A stretch of 64,000 bases of DNA from Acanthornis magna (taxonomy: Eukaryota; Chordata; Aves; Passeriformes; Acanthizidae): positions 2,542,001 through 2,606,000 of the forward strand of contig JAWUZG010000332.1 of assembly GCA_036785705.1 (NCBI GenBank), read 5' to 3'. The position numbers and the translations under genes were made by a program. This document shows positions 13,846-27,721 of the stretch, one piece after another; positions within the stretch are counted from its first letter, which is position 1; each line of letters opens with the position of its first letter. Under the pieces are notes generated by a model. That model was given only the letters and a program-made list of their open reading frames with translations. It had not been told where the DNA came from and did no database searches.

Positions 13846-16809
13846 CTGAAAACAAACAAAGCAATATACATGTTAACTACACAGCTACAGGACAGGAATC
13901 ACGTTAAATATGACAGCACATTTCATATAAATGGAAAGCAATTTTACAGAGGTTTATGCAAAACACATTTTTATTTTGAAGTCCACTAAATAGAGAAAAT
14001 ACTGAGAAAACAACTAGGAAAAATAAAAAAATCTCTTTGCTTGCACTAGATTGATATAGAAAAAAGGTCACGAGCTAAAGAAATTAATAAACAATAGCAC
14101 ACATATTTTAAAGTTATGGTAGAAAACAGAAAATACAGATGCTTTCCTTAACTAGCTGCTGTAATTAGAATGTAGCTATCAAAACTGAAAGCTAGGCTAG
14201 GTTGTGACAGCTTAGGAAGCAGACTGATAACACAATCAGACCAGATCAGGAGCAACAACCTTTGGGAGCATGCTAGAGACCAAAGCGAATTCACTGCAGG
14301 ATGAATTCAGATTTTTAAGAGAGTGGGGAGCATTTTATGTTAGAACAGTAAAAAAAGGTGCTGCATCTTCCTATTCTAACTACCAAATACTTAAGTTTTT
14401 CTAAAATATTGTCCAGATGACACCAAAGTGCTGCTGTTTTTATTTCTAAGATTTGGCCTAAAAGAAGTATTCTTTATGAAGTACCATAAATGCATGTATC
14501 ACTAACATAAAATGTAAGCAGCTTTAGGATGCTGCATACAGTAACCACGAAGATTAATTTCTGTTCCTTCCCAGAACTACTTTCAAGTATTTGTCAGCAA
14601 CTTCCCTGAATTCCTGCTAAAAGGAATGGCTTCTCCTCAGATGAACTCTAAATGTTCGTCTCTATTAGAAATGTAAAAGTGGATCCTCAAACAACAAATT
14701 CCAATGACCACGATAGTTAAACTTCTACTGAGTTGGGACTGAGACCACAATGCGGTTTTACCTTGCTCTTACTTATTGAAATGTTGTATTTATTTCCTGA
14801 AGTATCATAAAAAGACGCAGTTTAAATAGTAAAAAATCTGTGGTTGGAAATGGCTTAGAACTGAAATACAAAAACATACTGGAGTGATGGAATGAAGCAC
14901 TCGTAATTTCAAGTTGCTGCAGCAATGCAGAGAGGAGAAAAAAAAATTTAGAACCAGGAATGACGATAAAGTGAAATGGGAGAAGGGAGAAGCAAATCAA
15001 GGTTTGTAAAGTATAGGGAATAGTATAGAGAAAATGTGTAAGCTCTCTATCCCTCTGGTGATTTGTGCTTTCATAAACAAAAGAAAAAAACCCCTTGAAA
15101 ATAAGATAATTTGCCAGCTCATTTATACTCTAAGGAGCTATTTAAGCACAAATATTTTGATATTTGCACAGTCAACTTGTACAGCCCTCTTTTATTTCTG
15201 TAGTCCTCTATTTTTTAAAGGTTGTGATCAGAGTTAATTCCATTCCTTGTTTTGCGATTTGAATTAGCGCCTGAGATTTCCCTTCCACTTGCTCTAAATA
15301 TAACACGCTTCATTTCTGGCAAGTCCACAGTGAAATGCAAATTGCTGTGAGCTCCAGCACGCCACTATTGTTGGGTGTTTGTCACCAGAATTAGCAGAAC
15401 ACACACTCTTCCCATAAAGGCTTTTTGTCAGCCTGCCAGTCGGGTGTTTAACTCCTCCCAAGTGTTTCTGTGCAGACACTTCCAGCGACAAAAGAGGGCC
15501 ATGGCTGCCTGATTCCCTGGCCCTGGGGATGGAAACTGGGGCTTCACCCACCCTGCACACAGGGGGAGCAGAGCAGTCCTTACAGGGAAACCCGTATAGA
15601 GAAATGGGGGAAATGTTGTTTTTCACAAGCAAAATTCCATGGCATATTCAGTGTCTGAAAGGTGGAAATATACACAGAATTTTCTCCCCCTGTAGAGTGA
15701 AAAAAAAAGCCAAAATTGGAATAGCCATAGGTCCCAAGTAATAAAAAGTAAAAAATAAAATTAAGAAACAAAGAAACAAACAAACAAACAACATCTAGCA
15801 AAAGTGGAGAGGAAGGCAGAAACAGGAGTTATTTGAGAGTTGCCTTCTGAAGCTACCTAGTGAACTCTTCCCCTTTCCCCGCAAAATCTGGAGCAGATGG
15901 CCTGTACAGAAATAGATGGACAAGGCTCTTGTCATCTGCTGCTGTATTTCCACCACAGCACCTGCCATTTTTTCATTCCATGACGCCCTTTGCAGGTGAA
16001 GGACTGAAGACTGCACACAGCACGTTCTGCTCAGGGCGCTGCGCCTTGCAGATGGCACCAGAGCAGCACAGGCAGCACCAGGGGCTCTCACTTGGCTGTG
16101 TGTGCAGGTGGGCTCCAAGCTGGGCACAAACCACAGCACAAAGTACACTGCTGCATTAAATAAGCCTGTGCTTTAGTAGAATGAAGTACTCATCTGAATT
16201 CCATTTTTTAAAAAATAAATACATGTTACAGAATGGCAGGAATAGCCTGAAAAACACAACGCAGTTACACAAGTAAAATAATACAAAACATGTTGTTTGC
16301 ATTAATACTTTACTCTTTCACCTCATCTTAGCTCATACATGACATGCCAAGTACTGCAGAGGATTAAAAATCTCAAGAAACTCTAGGTTCAGCCAGAAGG
16401 GGTGTTGGCATTTCAGGGTGATGAAGGCCTAATTATAAACCATATAATGGGAAACTGCTAAAGGTGACATCTTTGAAATAGTGAAAAACAGAATTCTTAC
16501 CTAGTGTTGTCATTTTTTTCCTCCAAGAAAGTGAAAAAGTGTAAATTTTACAGCCACATTTTATTTCAGAGAAGGTCACCTAGAACATGACCTTTGGAAA
16601 CTGTGTTTCTCGTGGTCTATCTTTGCACACTATGGAGTGCTGTTGTACACAATAAAACCATCTGTGCTAGAGCAAAGCAACATCTGGGACTTCATTTTTT
16701 GGGAGGTATTACCAGAATATACTATAAAATAATTTTACAATACATTTGAGAAATCCATACAAGAAACACAGTCCTAAAAGGCTAAATTTTGATAATTTAA
16801 ACTACTACA

Positions 16810-16829
16810 CCCCCCTTCCCCCCCCCCCC
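16810..16829. repeat. C homopolymer pair (C6-TT-C12)
   Basis: Two C runs separated by TT. On the SLIT3 sense strand this is a G-rich run. Its length is likely to vary and may be affected by sequencing. Confidence 0.9.
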
Positions 16830-18027
16830 ATTTAAGGTTTCTTACAATTCAATAAAATTTTTCTCAATTCTCCTATGGTATTTCGTCCTCAGATCTATTT
16901 AAGAGACTCGCCAAGTGGAATCCACAACTGATAAAATGAATTGGCCTTGTTCAAACTCCCATGGCTTTTGCTCCTGTTTTGTTCCCCTTGTGGCCGTGCT
17001 GCCAGCTGAGCACTGAGATGAACCCAAGCACATCTCACCCTCCCGACACACAGCAACGCTCTGTCTGCCTCTCCCAGCTTTATTTTAGAGTCTCTGACAA
17101 CAGCATCAAAGGACAGGAACAATTTCCTTTCTCTTTGCTAATATATCATCAGAGATTGGAAAGTATGAGGACCCAATGGATCCAGATACATTTTTCTTGC
17201 AATAACATGATGTTAGACAGGATAAAGTCCTCCTTCCCACTTTCTTTAAATGACTTTGCAGCAATGAGAGCAAAAAGTAAACAGATCAGAGAAAAAATCA
17301 AAACAAACAGGGGGAAACCATGCAGTTAAAGATGAAAAACTATCCCAGGGTAAAGAACGAGCACTCAAGTTCCCATGCTAATCCATCTCAAAGTTCACTG
17401 AGGTGCAAATCTTTTCATCACCTCCTCCTGGGGCGCCTGTATTGCTCACGCCCAGGATGGCAAAACACAAAGGATAAAAATCTCTGCTTAACAGGGACTT
17501 AGCAGAGCCAGCTCACACTCAGGAGTGATGAAGCCATTTGTCTTGAAGAGTGATTCCCCCTGCAGAGTTGGGGAGACAGATGTATTAATTTCGGCCTTAA
17601 CAATCTCCCTTTCATTGAGGGAAAGAAAGAATTTGTTATTTGGGTCTCTAATGGAGCAGTTTGCTAGCAATTTTCCCATTTCAAACACTGTCTCAGCTGC
17701 TAATGTGCAATGTTTTGTCAAGCTTACCTACCCATAACATAGACAAATCACTACCTTGGAGAAAAAGAGAGGGAGGGAAGCATCACTACTGATAATTCTC
17801 AGCTGTCAGATGAATAGAGCCTACAAATGAGACAGCCACGCTCTATTAACAGTGCCACAAGCCCCTGCCTGAGCCGTGTCACCAATGTCCCTCGGCACTG
17901 GGCAGGCACGGACTCCCTGCTGGGGACAGACAGGGAGTGGATGAGGCAGAGTGATCCTGCCTTGGGGGGCTCTGCCCCCGGGGATGGGGCTCTGCTGGAC
18001 TGGCATCGCCCAGGCTGCCAGGAACTG

Positions 18028-18488
18028 AATAACCATGGACCAAATGTAACCACGAACCAAATAACCAATGACCAAACAGCCAAGAACCTAATAACCTATA
18101 ACCAAAAAACCAAATAACCTATAACCAAATAACCAATATCCAAATAACCAAGAACCAAATGGCCAAGAACCTAATAACTAGTGACCAAACAGCCAAGAAC
18201 CAAATAACCTATAACCAAATAAGTAAATAACCAAGAACCAAATAACCTATAACCAAATAAGTAAATAACCAAGAACCAAATAACCAAGAACCAAATAACC
18301 AATATCCAAATAACCAAATATACAAAATCCAAACAGCCACGAACCAAACAACCAAGAACCAAATAACCAATAACCAAACAGCCAATAATCAAGCAACCAA
18401 TAATCAAACAGCCAATAACCAAATTAATAACCAAGAACCAAACAGCCAATAATCAAACAGCCAATAACCAAATAAATAACCAAGAACC
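18028..18488. repeat. Minisatellite of 7- and 8-bp CCAA units
   Basis: Tandem array of about 460 bp built from CCAAATAA, CCAAGAA, CCAATAA, CCAAACAG and similar subunits. Within it a longer unit of 38 bp repeats, starting at 18197 and again at 18235 (GAACCAAATAACC... through GTAAATAACCAA). The minus strand reads as GGTTATTTGGTTCTT-like repeats. Confidence 0.93.
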
Positions 18489-20878
18489 TAAGGCACCTCC
18501 GAGAGAGGGAAAGCAGATCAGAGCAGAGCAGCACAAACCTGTGGCACACTCGTGCCTGGCAGGACACACTTAGCCTGTGTGAAGGGTGCTGGGAAGGGCA
18601 AACCCCTTGTTTTCATCCTGCCCTATAAGCAGGGACCTGGTTAAGGACTATGTGGGGGAAAGAAGGAGCATTTGCATCCACCACGGTTACAAAGCCCAGG
18701 GCTGGGAAGAACTGTTCGTATTAGGAAGGAGGAAATTTCTAGGGCACATAACAATCAATCCAGGGACTGAGAACAACTGGATTATAAAAACCTATTTAGA
18801 CCATTATTTTACATTTATCTCGTATTTTCACCTCTCATATCTTATCTTCATCTCTGATGAAGAAAAGTCCCCAGGTATATTTTCAGTATTTAAGGTGAAT
18901 AAATCATACTTAAAATCTGGTATTCTTACTACCCATAATGAGCTAGGTCTGATCTCTGCCCTGACACTTTTCTTGCCCCTTCATCTGAGGTACAAGCTTT
19001 GTTCCTACCACACACAACAGGTTTGGGTAGCTGCACTGAAGTATTTACCCAAAACAGCCCCGGATAGGAGGCGCCCTTGCTGGGAAGGAATGAAGGAATC
19101 CTGCCCTGCAGTGACACAGTCAAGACCTGAGGCTAATTCAGCACCAGAACACGCAGCAGTCCCAGGGCAAGGCCCAAATTCTGCTGCTTCAGAAAGTGCT
19201 GGTGGACCCCAAGGAACAGCTTTTTGTGTCTCTCACCCCTCAGTCCTCAGGTGGAAAACAAAGTGCTTTGGGATGGCAGGACATTGAGGATTTCAGATGT
19301 CTGTGCTTACTGCTGGTTTAACAGTTAAAGCCTTCAGCCTCCACCCCAGCCAAAGACTCTACCACCACTGTTATACCCCTAAACACATATGGTCCTCCAA
19401 GACTGTTATACTGCTGCCTTGCATCACAGCACCTGAATGACTTCCAAATAAAATTAATAATATGCAGCATAAATCCCTCTTATGGAGTCTGCCTTAGGAA
19501 ATGGAGAGCTGAGAGCCAGTAAACCATCCACCTCTATTAATATAAGGTGACAACTGGAGTTTCCCTTCATATTCCCTTTGGTGTTGATTTTCAGGGTCTG
19601 GCTGTCGAGCTCCTGCTGCAGCTCTAGACAGGATTGCTTCCTAACAACTCACCCGAGGGCAGATCTTCAAGAGACAAAATCTCATCACCAGTGAAGTGAC
19701 TTGTCAGCATAAATCTACCTAGGAAGTGACACAGATAATTCTGCTCACCAAAAGACATCTTTCAGAATGAAAACAGATGTTTTGATATGTTCCCTGATAC
19801 CATGGTGTTCATCTAAAAGCAGTGCTAGTGACATTAGATCTCCTGACACACCACAGTGAGTTTAGTTTCAGCTGACACAACTGTGTAGCTGAGCAGTTGC
19901 TCAGGTGTCAGCTGAATTTGCGATGGCAGTCACATTGGGAATCCACCACCTCTGTTGGAGCACGTTAATTTTGCATTAAATATGGTACAGACAAACAGGA
20001 AACACCAGAGGAATCCACAGACTGGTATTTCCCAAAACATCTTTTGACAAAACCCCAAGGTCTCTCTAACCACATAAACACCAGAATGCAGCACTGTTCT
20101 GCCAAACCTCAAAGTTTCTCCTTCTACCACTGTGATACTCTACATTTGTGGTCGGAATTTTTGGCCCTTCTCATCATCTCTCATTGTTACGTCCCCTGCC
20201 AGTCTCATCCATGTATTTTCCTTGCTTCAGCCTTGGCTGAGGGTGCAGGGCCCCCCTGCGCTCTCTCCCACGGCAATTCCATCATGGCTGCAGGAACTGC
20301 TGCTGCCTTGTGCCCAGATGGAAAAGCAGAGCCTCCAGGTGAGCTCCCCTGAGCCACCACCTGTGAGGATGGCAAAGGTGAATCAGAAGCTGTCTTGGTG
20401 GTAGAATATAAAATAATGCCTCCCTGCTCTGATTCTAGACTAGACGGGTAACTTCCCATCTCAGCAGACTTCATTGGGTCATGTGCACTCGGGATCAGGG
20501 TTTGCAGGAAGAATTTTACCTCTCTACAGGCCTGTGGCTGTGAACACAAATGCAGGAAACAGGACTGGAGAGATTTGGCAATTTGCAGGTCCCTGCTGGT
20601 AACTCTATATCCCATTTAACCAGCACACGAGCTCGTGTGTGTTTGTTTCTCAGACGTTGTGGTGCAGGGAACAGCAGAAACATGGATCCCACTGCTGGAT
20701 TTTTGTGCCACCCAATGATTCCAGTGCAGACTCAGTGATTCCAGTTCAGAAGGCTCCAAAGAGACCATCTCACAGGGTGCTGCACAGAGGATAAGGTCCT
20801 TGTATTCCCTGCCACTACACAGCATCTGCTCCTAGCCTCACTCAGCCTTAGACCTCTGCTGAGAACTTTTCGCTGTTA

Positions 20879-21000
20879 TTTTTTTGGATTTTTTTTAAGG
20901 GGATGCTTTGGGGTTGTGGGTTTGCGTTTTTGAGGGAGGGTTGTTTGGTTTGGTTTGATTTTTTGTTTTGGTTTGGTTTTGTTGTTGTTGCTTTTTTTTT
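20879..21000. repeat. T/G-rich low-complexity tract
   Basis: Plus-strand T/G sequence with GGTTTGGTTTT and GTTGTTGTTG blocks, ending in a T run followed by CCCCC. It is the complement type of the A/C tracts at 2.0, 7.9 and 62.4 kb. Confidence 0.88.
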
Positions 21001-24000
21001 CCCCCTGAAGCCTGAAGTCTTATTAGGGACACAGACAGTTTCTGTAGTACCTATGTGAAAGCAGTCATTCACCAATTGTTGAATCTGATCAATGTAAACC
21101 TGCAGGAACGGTTTTTAACAAACCAGACCCAGAATATTTGCTTCACTGAGAAGCTCTGTGAGGTCCCAGAAAGACTAACCCCTAACCACATCACATTGCT
21201 GTTTAATTATTGTTTGAGGAGGTCAGTCCTGACCACCCTCTATTGGCTTCCAATTACTGCAAGAAACTTCCAGCCCAGCCCACTTCCCACATTTTCTCTC
21301 AATGTTCTAACTAGCTCAGTGATCTGAGGATTTCAAGTTGAATTGCATTATATTTGTCAAGTTGTAACACAAAACTAGACTTTTAGACTTAGTGAAAGTG
21401 GAAGTAAACTGACAGAAAAGAGAAAAAGTTATTTTTTAATCCCTAATCCAACTTACTGTTAAGAGCTCTGTACATTCTGTAACATCTGTTTTTACTGCAC
21501 ATTTATAAATACTGACAAGGAAAAGGCAGAACACCAGGAATTAGCAGGAAAATTAAGCAGTTTTCTGGAAGTTGAAGCTCTGCCACCTGTATTATTTTCT
21601 CAACAGATCTTGTCATTTGACAATTCACATTCCTCAAATCCTTTCTTCTTTTCGCAGCTTTTTAAAGCAAAATAAACAGAACACATGTAAACCAAAAGAC
21701 AATTAGTATTTAATCCAGTAAAAAATCTGATTAGTATATTTTATGTCAAGGTTGTGATTTTATGCTCTGTATTTTATTTTCTCTGATTGTTTTTCCCCTT
21801 TATAATCAGCTTTAAGAATGTATATACTCGTTATAAACTGCAATCTCCTCATTTTGCTTGGCAATACAGGAACTTTGCAGTGAAATTTGTATTACAGAAA
21901 ACATATATGCCTTTTTGATTATACCATTCATTTTTATTAATAATTATTAATTTATGTTTATACCGGACTGAAGTGATGTCTCTGGGAAAAAGAGACTGCA
22001 TGCACACACACAAACCCCTGAAAAACCCAAACCCAAACCATAAAACCAAAACAATCTCAAACCTACAAACCTTGTAAGTTTACTCCTACAAAGCTTGTCA
22101 GAGTAAATTAACCTGTACATAACTTCTTTCTAAAAGAAATCTCCCAATTATAAAAAGTAGTGAAGAGGGTAAAAATTGATACGGCCAAAATGAAAATTAT
22201 CATGTGTATGAAATCTAGATTTTTCAAAACAAAACCATCTTCTTGTGCCTACACATGACATTAGTTACATAACTTCAGAAATAAAAGTCAAGATGTAAGA
22301 AATAAACCTGCCTTGATCTTGCAGCAGAAACTCCCTGCTGTTACTGCTTGTTCCTAAAACTGTGAGACACAGCTTTGTTTTCCTTAATTTGTCTCAGCAC
22401 AGAAGACACCTTTATTCTTTTCTTCTTTCGTATATATGCATTTTCTCCACCGACTATCAATCTAAAATACTTTATTTATTATTTCTTTATTATTGTTGTG
22501 TCTTGAACTCAACAGAAAATTTTCTACATATTTTTGGCCCAACAAAAGAAACTTCTGTGGAATGCAAGGAGTGAATGACACAGTTTGCCTGGTGAGATCC
22601 AGAAAATAGGAGTCAAGTCAGACATGAGAAGCTGTCCAGAGCCAATTTACAGCAGTGAATGAAAATCATATTACATGATTCAAGCCAACCTGGCTCCCCA
22701 GCCAGAGAACTTGCCACCAGAGGCAATTATGGAGCATTTACTGCAGAGTTCAAAAATACTGTGCTGGCTTCAGCTGCAGTATTTACTGGAAGCCTGGGAG
22801 AATTATTATAATTTTCTTTTAGGAGGAAGAACAATGTTAAATGAAAAACCGTCATTCCTTTATTCATGAAGTTTACAGTTTCTACACACTTTATTCTTGA
22901 TAAGAGAAAAACCTCTTGCCTTTATGAAACTGAGAACTTCAAAGTCAATTGTTAATAAACATGAAAATACTGTGGTGTAGTTAATTTATAATTTATGTAA
23001 CTAAAAATTAATCTTATAATAAATAGTTACCAGTGCTAAATCTTTCTATAAAAGCTTTCCTGACTTTATTTTAACTAGTGGAAAATTCGTTTTGAATATA
23101 CCAGTGACTTGAATGCCCAGAAATTGTTCATCACCTTCTTCAAATCACAAAAGCTTCACAAAGATTCACAGCTGAAGTCCTAGCCCTCCTGAAATACACA
23201 TTCCTACAGCTATTGAAGAACAGAGACATCAATTTCTTCCTGAGACAATCTTTGAAACAACAAATGCCAGAAACTTGTCTACCTACAGGTCTGCAACACT
23301 GCCCAGCACAGTGGTACCCTCGTGACAGCAATTCCCTATTCAATTTGCCAGGAAAGCATTCATTAAAGGTAGAACAAGTAGAACATTACATTCCAAAGTG
23401 ATCATCTTGCAGAAAATTAGGTTTGTGTTCATTTTACCAGAACCATGAGAAAACCAACAGTTATGCACATTACATTTTTCCTGTGCTCGAACCCTAGAAT
23501 ATTTCCTGAGTAGGAATTACACACCAAAATCATGCACTACTCATACCTACAAAAACATCAGTCACCAACTCAGCTAACAACAGTGAGAATGGTAAACTAA
23601 AGCAATGCAGAACAAGTGACTCAAACTGACCGTAAGCCAAGCCTAGCTGCTGGCGGAAGGGCTGCCATCCCAGCTCACTCTGCCCAGCTGCCAGATGAAG
23701 CTGTGCTCATGATCTCACCAGGCATGGGTGCCTAAGCTGCACTTCTCCTTGAGGGACTGGCAGCCTCTTCACTGTCTGGAGCAATTCCTTCAGCATTTAA
23801 ACAAACAGCCCTCGTTTCTCACACAGGTGCATCCTGTCCAGCTTTACCCTTCGCTCATTCAATTGTAGCTCTCCTAATCTCACCAGACAGAGAGTTTGGT
23901 ATAGGTAAAGTAACAGTGGTGAAGAAAACTTGATGTGAAAAGATCTAAGATCAGTTTCAAGATCTAAGGACATACTTTACATTCTGGAGTTTGGTTTATA

Positions 24001-26354
24001 TGTCTGCAGATGATTGAGACTTGGCTTTTCAGAGTAATTAGCCTTGCACAGCACAAATGCTCAAAGCACAGCTCCTACTGACTTTTGCTGCAGCTGTGAG
24101 TCCTCAACACTTCTGAATGTCTCAGCTGAGTCAGTCAGAACCCAAGATTACATCACTAGTGACCACCCAACGAAAGTTTGTACAAGTCACTTGCCCAGAA
24201 TCAATTCATAAAACCACTGGCAAGAAGAGACACAACCCAACTCTCCAAACAGCATTTATGAGATTATCTTCCCCACAGTCCCCATTTGACAATTTTCCTG
24301 GTTCTGCAACAAGTGAACAGACCCTATATACACAGGCTGCCTCACTACACAATCCTGATGCATCCCTAGACAACATGAAATGAATTCAGGCTTTCAACAG
24401 CAGCATGAGACTGTGCTGTTGTTAAACTGAATGCCACAACAAATATATATAAAAACTTCAAATTATGACTGCAGCTACAAACACTAACTTTGGCATTTTC
24501 TAAATTTTTTTTACTTAAAAAAACCAAAATGTCTAATTTAGTGGACTCGAACCCAAAAGCTGAAATAATTAATTCCAACCACATGCCAGTGGCTGCTGCT
24601 CCAGCATCTGCCTCCAGGCACGAGCACCCTCTGGCAGCAGGAGCGGGGCTGTGTCCTGCCTTTGAGGGGCTGTCCTGCTTTCACTCAGGAAGAGCTTGCA
24701 CCAACTATTATGAAACACAAAGGCAGAAGTGGTAGTCCCTGCACTACTGTTTTCAAGTGTGCAAAATTCTCAGAGAAGAGCTGCCCGGAATTCATATCCT
24801 AAAATACAGCCTTGCTAGCAGGGATAAATAAAAAATGAGTAGATCAGTCTGGGACAGACAAACAGCATGAAAACTTCATTCTAAAGAAGGGGCAGAGGAA
24901 AAGTGCTGTGAGGTGGGAAAAGATTAATGGGGAGTTACTGATATCTGTCCATGACAGGGAGGCATCGAACAAACGTGGCAGGGAGCAAACACCGTTTGGA
25001 ACATTACAGCCAGGGCTGGCAGTGCCCACATCTGCACGTGCAGGAAAGCTGTCCTTTCCCTGGCATAAATCAGCCCAGCATTAATGACTGAGAAAGGATC
25101 TCTCCAGCCCATGTCCTGAGCAAAGAGCAGCCCAAACCCCTGAAATGTTGAATGAGTGCCACTGTCACATCGCACAGGTTTGTCACTGCACCCTCCCAGG
25201 CTCCCACGAGCTGGTCACAGGTCTCTGCTATCCCCTGGCTGAGCTGTCACTCAGTCTGACAGGTGCTGGCTGCAGGGTTGTGATCAAGTCTGAGCAGAAA
25301 AACAGATTCTTTGGAGACTTTGCCTCTGATGAGTTGCTCATCCCTCCTTCCCTACATCTCTCTGACATAGAGCCCATTCTGCACTCACACCATGTTCCAT
25401 GTTTACCTTGCATGCATTTTCTCTCACCTTTTCTAAATAACTGCAACCTTTCCTTTAATTGTAGATGCTGATCCAATGTAGTGGAATGATTATTTTGTTC
25501 AAATACCAGCAAACCACCACACCATATTCACTTCGGTATTTCTTTGTTACCAAATACCTCCAGGTGCTTAATGACTTTTGTTTTCACCCAAGTAGTCACG
25601 CAAAACTTTTCTGTGCTTATTCTCATGTGATTCTCTATGACACAGACTGTTCATTTCTCCTCTGAAAAGCACAACAGAACCACTTTGTAAGCAGAGAATC
25701 TTTCATAACACACAGCACACAGTCTGTATTCCTCAGCTTCAAATTCTTGTAACTCATTTTTCCTCAGTCGATTTGGCTGCTTCTGTCAGCTCCCAACTGA
25801 ACAAGAAGCTTTATAAAAAAACGAATTGCATTCTCTACATTCTTGCTACCTAGTTTATGAAATTATGAAAAAGCAAGTCTGGGATACAGATTTCTAGCTT
25901 TCCTAAATTGCTTATTTAATAGCAAACATTCTTGCAATGAAGTCCATCACCTCGAGGAGTAACAGAGTAACACAACAGACTTCTAAGTCATATGTGGCAG
26001 AGGGAAAATCAGCATCATATGATGCTTGTTTTATGTCCCATGACAAGTGAGTTACCTGTTTTGTGATAGGTTTTTATCAACAAAAACCCTTTTAGGACTT
26101 GTTGGCAGCTTTGTCAGAGAAGGTTCTGCCTACCCATGCTAATGAAGAAAGGTAGGAAGGCTGAACAAAGGATCTTTAATTAATACCGGAACAGAGTGAA
26201 ATGTAGGTCACCTTTAATAACTGTGTTAGAGCAACAGCTGTGTGTTTCATTTTTGTAGAACAGTTTGTCAGTCAAGAGTTCTTAGAATATTTTGGCTCAT
26301 AAGAAAATAATGAATTAGGGGGAAATACAAGAACTAGTTGAAATCAATGCGCTT

Positions 26355-26902
26355 TGGGGTTGGTATTGGGGCCAGAGCTGTTTAACACCTTTGTGGTCAA
26401 CGTGGACAATGGGATGGCCAGCTCTGGGGCCACAGCATAATAAGGACATGGACCAGAGAAGGCCACAAAGACAATGAGAGGACTGGAGCACCTCTGCTTT
26501 GGAGAAGGCTGAGAGAGCTGGGGATGTTCACTGGGAAAAGAAAAGGCTCCAGGGAGACCTCAGAGCTCCTTCCAGTGCCTAAAGGGGCTCCAGGAAAGCT
26601 GGAGAGGGACTGGGGACAAAGCATGGAGGGACAGGGCAAGGGGGAATGGCTTAAAACTGCCAGAGGGCAGGGTATGGTTGGGATATTGGGAAGAAATTCC
26701 CCCCTGTGAGGGTGCTGAGGCCCTGGCACAGGTGCCCAGAGAAGCTGTGGCTGCCCCTGGATCCCTGGAATTGTCCAAGGCCAGGCTGGATGGGACTTGG
26801 AGCAGCCTGGCATAGTGGAAGATGTCCCTGCCCTCAGTAGGGGGTTTGAACCAGATGGTCTTTAGGATTGCTTCCAACCCAAAACATTCCATGATCTTAT
26901 GA
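26355..26902 (+). mobile_element. CR1 LINE, truncated 3' end
   Basis: Avian CR1 non-LTR retrotransposon remnant. It starts in the end of the second reading frame (GGGGCCAGAGCTGTTTAACA). It continues through the classical 3' region (GACTGGAGCACCTCTGCTTT, CTGAGAGAGCTGGGG, GCCCAGAGAAGCTGTGGCTG, CCAAGGCCAGGCTGGATGGG) and ends with a diverged ATTCCATGATCTTATGA tail in place of the 8-bp tail repeats. A jump near 26415-26435 suggests an internal deletion. It is 5'-truncated, as most CR1 copies are, and no intact reverse transcriptase remains. It lies antisense to SLIT3. Confidence 0.93.
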
Positions 26903-27721
26903 ATTTAAGCTTTGTCACAGTAAATTTTGCTGTGTACCACTATTTCCACAGCAACAAGAAGCTGGATGAGTCCAGTCACTATACAAATATTTGAATTTAT
27001 ACTGTGTATACTGCAAAAGCTGGCTGGATGTCAGAAAACTCTGTATGACAAGAACCTAAATAGGAAAATAATTGATCTGCATTCCCTGTGGACTAACCAC
27101 AAGCAAAATGGTTTAATGTAACAGTACTTCAGGACCACAGTAGCATGAAGTCACGGACACAGAAATAGATGGTTCCAATTCCTAAAGGTAGTAAAGGCAA
27201 ACAAGTCTGTAAAATCACCATCTGATTTCACAACACAAGTCACAAAACTGTTAAAGAATTGGAAATAACAATGTGAAAGACAAGAAATAGAAGATAAATC
27301 AGCAGGGACAATGTGCTCTGATGTTCTAATTCATTATAAATGCATCCTGCCAAGTTAACAAGATGTCCCTCCATCTCATGGGGAAATCATTGACTAGAAA
27401 TAAAAAAGCACTGTGTATTTTCATTTACTGACTACAAAACTGCAATTCCAGGTTTGTGAAATGTAAACACAATCTGAACTTAAGGCACCAAGAACTTTAT
27501 CTTGCTTTCAGATAGGGCACTGTTAAACTATCTTAATTTACATTTAGAAATGGTTTGAGCCCTTAGATCAAAAGAATAAATCAAAGAAAACAACTACAAT
27601 ATACCTAATAACTACTTAGAACAGTTTTTAAAACACATGCCTTTCTTCCACACAGGAGGCCGTGATATGGAATACAAATGGAGAGAAATGGAAAAGATTT
27701 GTGCATTAGAATGGCACTTAC

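Larger units (their letters stand above)
13846..27721 (-). other. SLIT3: SLIT3 intron between LRRNT2 exon and first LRR of domain 2
   Basis: 13.9-kb intron with GTAAGT donor and TTTTCAG acceptor. It contains a C homopolymer pair (16810-16829), the 7/8-mer minisatellite (18028-18488), a T/G tract (20879-21000) and a CR1 LINE fragment (26355-26902). A frame of 233 codons at 18586-19287 opens with GTG and resembles nothing I know. Confidence 0.9.

Noticed and set aside
18586..19287. 233-codon open frame on the plus strand, antisense to SLIT3
   Set aside because: It is long for chance, but it opens with GTG; the first ATG I see is near 19090. It has no recognisable domain and no splice or promoter context.
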